DNA from: Chryseobacterium sp. Leaf180
Lineage (GTDB): Bacteria; Bacteroidota; Bacteroidia; Flavobacteriales; Weeksellaceae
DNA: 64,000 nucleotides
Reading direction: 5' to 3'
Assembly (NCBI RefSeq): GCF_001424585.1
Contig: NZ_LMPJ01000009.1
Location: 368,212 to 432,211 of the forward strand
Below, piece after piece: positions 61,529 through 64,000 of this stretch. The notes under the pieces were generated by a model, which ran no database searches, was not told the DNA's origin, and saw only the letters and a program-made list of their open reading frames with translations. How positions within the stretch are numbered: the stretch's first letter is position 1; every line of letters begins with the position of its first letter. Made by a program: the position numbers and the translations under genes.

Positions 61529-62053
61529 ATGAATCATATTTTTTTAAAAGTTTTTGCCGCATTTACAGTATTCATCAGTTTGAATATGTGCGCACAGACA
61601 GGTAATTTTAAAACAAAGAATCCGTACTACTCGCGTACAAATACCACGCCACTAAAGGTTTCAAATTCAGAATGGAAAAAAATTCTAAAACCGGAACTGT
61701 ACCGCGTTGCACGTGAGGCAGATACAGAAACTGCTTTCACAGGAAAATATTACGAATACGATGTGAAAGGTACTTACTACTGTGCAGTTTGCGGCAATTC
61801 TCTGTTCAATTCAACGTCAAAGTTTGCAACGACTTGCGGCTGGCCTTCATTTTATGAGCCTTTGAGAAAAAACAGTGTAATATACAAGCGCGATACTTCT
61901 TATAATATGGACCGTACAGAAGTTCTCTGCGGAAGGTGCGATTCTCACCTCGGGCACATTTTCGATGACGGCCCAAAACCTACAGGAAAGAGATTTTGTA
62001 TGAATTCTATAAGTTTAGATTTCGTCCCTTTTAAGTCAACAGCAAAAAAATAG
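61529..62053 (+). CDS. msrB: Peptide-methionine (R)-S-oxide reductase, exported
   Basis: A 174-residue MsrB with an N-terminal signal or lipid-attachment segment (FLKVFAAFTVFISLNMCAQ). Zinc ligands are C85/C88 (CAVC) and C134/C137 (CGRC); the catalytic Cys is C157 in GKRFCMNSISLDF; GWPSF lies at 104-108. It repairs methionine-R-sulfoxide in periplasmic proteins. It is divergent from the sigma/anti-sigma pair, with about 100 bp between them that should hold both promoters. Confidence 0.93.
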   Translation: MNHIFLKVFAAFTVFISLNMCAQTGNFKTKNPYYSRTNTTPLKVSNSEWKKILKPELYRVAREADTETAFTGKYYEYDVKGTYYCAVCGNSLFNSTSKFATTCGWPSFYEPLRKNSVIYKRDTSYNMDRTEVLCGRCDSHLGHIFDDGPKPTGKRFCMNSISLDFVPFKSTAKK

Positions 62054-62161
62054 TGAGCTGATTTTCAATGTTATGATTTTTTTAACACTTATTTAAAATC
62101 TAAAAAGAAAATCCCTTCGTAAATGCTCATAACAAACAACAATTAATAATAAACAAACAAA

Positions 62162-62731
62162 ATGAACACAAGATCAAAAATCGCAGTATTTGGAATGGCA
62201 GTAATGACATTCGCATTGAGCGGAACAGTGAGCGCACAAAATATGAAGGAGAAAACAGTAATGGTAGGCGGCGCACCAATGTATCCTTCTAAAAATATTA
62301 TTGAAAATGCTGTAAACTCTAAAGACCACAAGACTTTAGTAGCAGCAGTAAAAGCAGCAGGTTTGGTAGAAACATTGTCAGGTCCAGGACCGTTCACTGT
62401 ATTTGCACCAACTGATGCAGCATTCGCAAAATTGCCAAAAGGCACAGTTGAAAGCTTAGTAAAGCCGGAAAACAAAGAAATGTTGACAAAAATCTTAACT
62501 TACCATGTACTTGCAGGTAAATATAGCGCAAAAGATGTAATGGCAGCTGTGAAAAAAGGAGGAGGAAAAGCAATGATGAAGACAGTAGAAGGTGAGCAAT
62601 TAACTTTCTGGACAAAAGGAAAAGATGTATACATTACTGATGCAAAAGGAAACAAAGCGAGAGTGACGATTCCTGATGTAAACCAGTCTAATGGCGTAAT
62701 ACACGTAATAGACACTGTTCTATTACCATAG
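62162..62731 (+). CDS. Secreted fasciclin (FAS1) domain protein
   Basis: A 189-residue protein with a signal peptide (VFGMAVMTFALSGTVSAQ in outline) and one FAS1 domain: the H1 box SGPGPFTVFAPTDAAFAKLP and the H2 box GVIHVIDTVLLP, with TYHVLAGKYSAKDVM between. FAS1 proteins act in adhesion. It lies 108 bp after msrB in an AT-rich stretch with no clear hairpin, and ends at a strong terminator. Codon use is skewed to A-ending codons, which suggests high expression. Confidence 0.93.
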   Translation: MNTRSKIAVFGMAVMTFALSGTVSAQNMKEKTVMVGGAPMYPSKNIIENAVNSKDHKTLVAAVKAAGLVETLSGPGPFTVFAPTDAAFAKLPKGTVESLVKPENKEMLTKILTYHVLAGKYSAKDVMAAVKKGGGKAMMKTVEGEQLTFWTKGKDVYITDAKGNKARVTIPDVNQSNGVIHVIDTVLLP

Positions 62732-62757
62732 TTTTAGTTTTTTATGGTTTATTTTAG

Positions 62758-62787
62758 AAAGCCTCGTCTGATATCAGACGAGGCTTT
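62758..62787. terminator. Perfectly symmetric bidirectional terminator
   Basis: The 24-bp GCCTCGTCTGAT-ATCAGACGAGGC (62761-62784) is a perfect palindrome with no spacer, extended by AAA and TTT. It lies between the fasciclin gene and the convergent secreted-protein gene. Confidence 0.9.
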
Positions 62788-62810
62788 CGTTTTATAAAAT
62801 TTGATAAAAT

Positions 62811-63550
62811 TTATTTGGCTGTAAAAATTTCTTTTGTGAAATCCCCGTTCCCTACGGGCATATCTATTACAATATTACCATTCTCAAAATAACCAATCAC
62901 TGTTTCGCCGTTTTTCAATTTTACTTTAAATACATCATTTTTTGATGTCACCTGAAAAGTTGCAAAAGGTACAGATCCGGAATTGTCTGAAAGTATAAAA
63001 ACTTTATCGCTGATGTTTATTCTTTGTAGATTTCTTCCTTGATTTAAATAGATCTGAGATTTATTGTCGCTGTTATCACCCGAAGAATTAACTGTTGGTG
63101 AAGTCTCCGTTGAAACATTAGCCTTATTTTGAGATACCGCTTTCGGATTAGAAATTGGCAAACGCAGTAAAGCCTGTTTTAAAGCATCCTGATAACCGCC
63201 ACGTAAATCTTTAATTTTTGATGAAGCTTTTTCAGAAAAGATGATATTATTTTTACAGTCTTTCAATTCAAGAATAATTCTACTGCTCAAAAGTGAGCTG
63301 TTATCAATTATATCTGCCGTCAATACATCGCACGGAGTATTGAATACAATGGCAGACTGAAGCCTTTGACTCGCATCAATCACTGCGTATTTTTTCTGTA
63401 CCAAAGCTTTCTGCAAAGCTTTATCTCCAAAAATTAAATCTTTAAATTTGGTAAACTTTTCAGGAACTAAAATATATTGATAATCGCTGGCCTTTTGAGC
63501 AGAAAATGCTGCTGCAAAAAAATTGCAGAAACTAAAAAAATCTTTTTCAT
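62811..63550 (-). pseudogene. Secreted protein, function unknown, apparent frameshift in signal peptide
   Basis: From the ATG at 63550 the frame begins MKKIFLVSAIF and stops after 27 codons. One base more in the A7 run at 63516-63522 restores a continuous 246-residue protein: a signal peptide ending AAAFSAQ, then KASDYQYILVPEKFTKFKDL and the long downstream frame. The mature part has a nucleotide-independent look: a middle Ser/Asn-rich linker and a beta-rich C-terminus (KVFILSDNSGSVPFATFQV). It lies 9 bp after the outer-membrane protein gene. It could be a sequencing error, a pseudogene or phase-variable. Confidence 0.65.
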
Positions 63551-63559
63551 AAATTTAAA

Positions 63560-64000
63560 TTAATCGTTTCTAAATTCTCCCATATCCAGTTTGAGAGAAA
63601 AGAAATTTGAGAAGAAATTTGATCCACCTATTCCGGAATTGCTGATAGCATAATCTAAAGTCAATCCACGGTATCGGATTCCTATACCCGCACTCGGCTG
63701 GAAAGAAACTTTTCTGCTCAGATCTTCAATATCAGTAATCGACTGAAATCTATTGACACCGACACGTACGAAAATCATCTTCTGATAACCCAATTCAGCA
63801 CCTGCATAAGGCGTGATACTGGCGACTTCTGTGGAAAGAAGCGCGGCAGTTTTAGCAAAATCAATATTCAAACCGACTTCCGGAAGAAGATAAAGACTGC
63901 TGTTAAACTCAAAAATTCTGCTTGCACCGACATTTAATTTTGGCAAAGAAAGCTCTAATTTGTCTTTTGGTGCAGGGTTAAATTCCTCACCGTTTACTAC
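63560..64000 (-). CDS. Outer-membrane protein, PorV/PorQ-like (3' part)
   Basis: The last 146 residues of a protein whose start lies beyond the window. Alternating beta strands with glycines (LYLLPEVGLNIDFAKT, SITPYAGAELGYQKMIFVRVG, FQPSAGIGIRYRGLTLDYAI) and an ending like SNFFSLKLDMGEF fit an outer-membrane barrel of the PorV/PorQ (UPF0164) kind. Assignment is by strand pattern only. The frameshifted secreted-protein gene follows by 9 bp in the same direction. Confidence 0.6.
   Translation of the reverse strand, partial: VVNGEEFNPAPKDKLELSLPKLNVGASRIFEFNSSLYLLPEVGLNIDFAKTAALLSTEVASITPYAGAELGYQKMIFVRVGVNRFQSITDIEDLSRKVSFQPSAGIGIRYRGLTLDYAISNSGIGGSNFFSNFFSLKLDMGEFRND

Overview
The window looks like a chromosomal segment of a Bacteroidota bacterium of the order Flavobacteriales, most like the Chryseobacterium/Kaistella group (Weeksellaceae). 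The evidence is the Bacteroidota -7 promoter box TAnnTTTG upstream of many genes, a PorP/SprF-type type IX secretion protein, a subtilase with a T9SS-like tail, weak Shine-Dalgarno sites, and families typical of this clade (DUF5606, DUF3822, DUF4919, VF530, DUF2807). No rRNA, tRNA, CRISPR array, prophage or insertion sequence was seen.

Layout. 1-4.3 kb: end of the nuo operon (nuoL partial, nuoM, nuoN). 4.4-12 kb: a repeat-filled gap, an orphan GAF protein, an HD phosphohydrolase fused to a Pycsar-effector-like membrane domain, and a very large metallophosphoesterase / kinase-like / beta-barrel protein. 12-21.7 kb: housekeeping genes (mazG, def, ruvX, rsmD, murI) with a SixA-like phosphatase, a beta-lactamase-fold hydrolase, a YfcE-like phosphoesterase, an Smr protein, DUF3822 and a nitroreductase. 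21.7-31.4 kb: T9SS-related subtilase and PorP/SprF, hemW, rluD, a PASTA protein, ddl, coaD, a TRIC-type channel, folA. 31.5-36.3 kb: lemA with two TPM-domain genes, a TlpA-like protein, and a KefF/KefC-like potassium efflux pair. 36.3-46.7 kb: a DUF2807 lipoprotein, M3 peptidase, an AT-rich orphan, a SlyD-like isomerase, VF530, a 57-residue gene overlapping sbcD, and sbcCD. 46.7-56.5 kb: LLM oxidoreductase, dipeptidyl-peptidase with DUF4919, a long repeat-bearing gap, yceI, a DOPA-dioxygenase-like enzyme, and the DUF2339-DUF3999 membrane pair. 56.6-64 kb: hutH, uvrC, an ECF sigma / anti-sigma pair, msrB, a fasciclin protein, a frameshifted secreted protein and the end of an outer-membrane protein.

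How the genes work together. Clear functional units are respiratory complex I, SbcCD, KefF-KefC, lemA-TPM-TPM, sigma/anti-sigma and DUF2339-DUF3999. Convergent genes are usually separated by one symmetric hairpin terminator, and many divergent genes carry recognisable TAnnTTTG boxes that decide the translation starts.

Most interesting: (1) two copies of a structured element with conserved ends (TAGCCC..GATTGCAGCGG and TA-GCGGAAAGC) and a variable middle, one holding a perfect 26-bp hairpin; (2) an ECF sigma gene with no ATG, GTG or TTG in its full-length frame, pointing to an ATT start; (3) an HD-PycTM fusion with no cyclase beside it; (4) a phosphoesterase / kinase-like / outer-membrane-barrel protein; (5) three sequence-unrelated intergenic repeat arrays; (6) a one-base homopolymer frameshift in a signal peptide.
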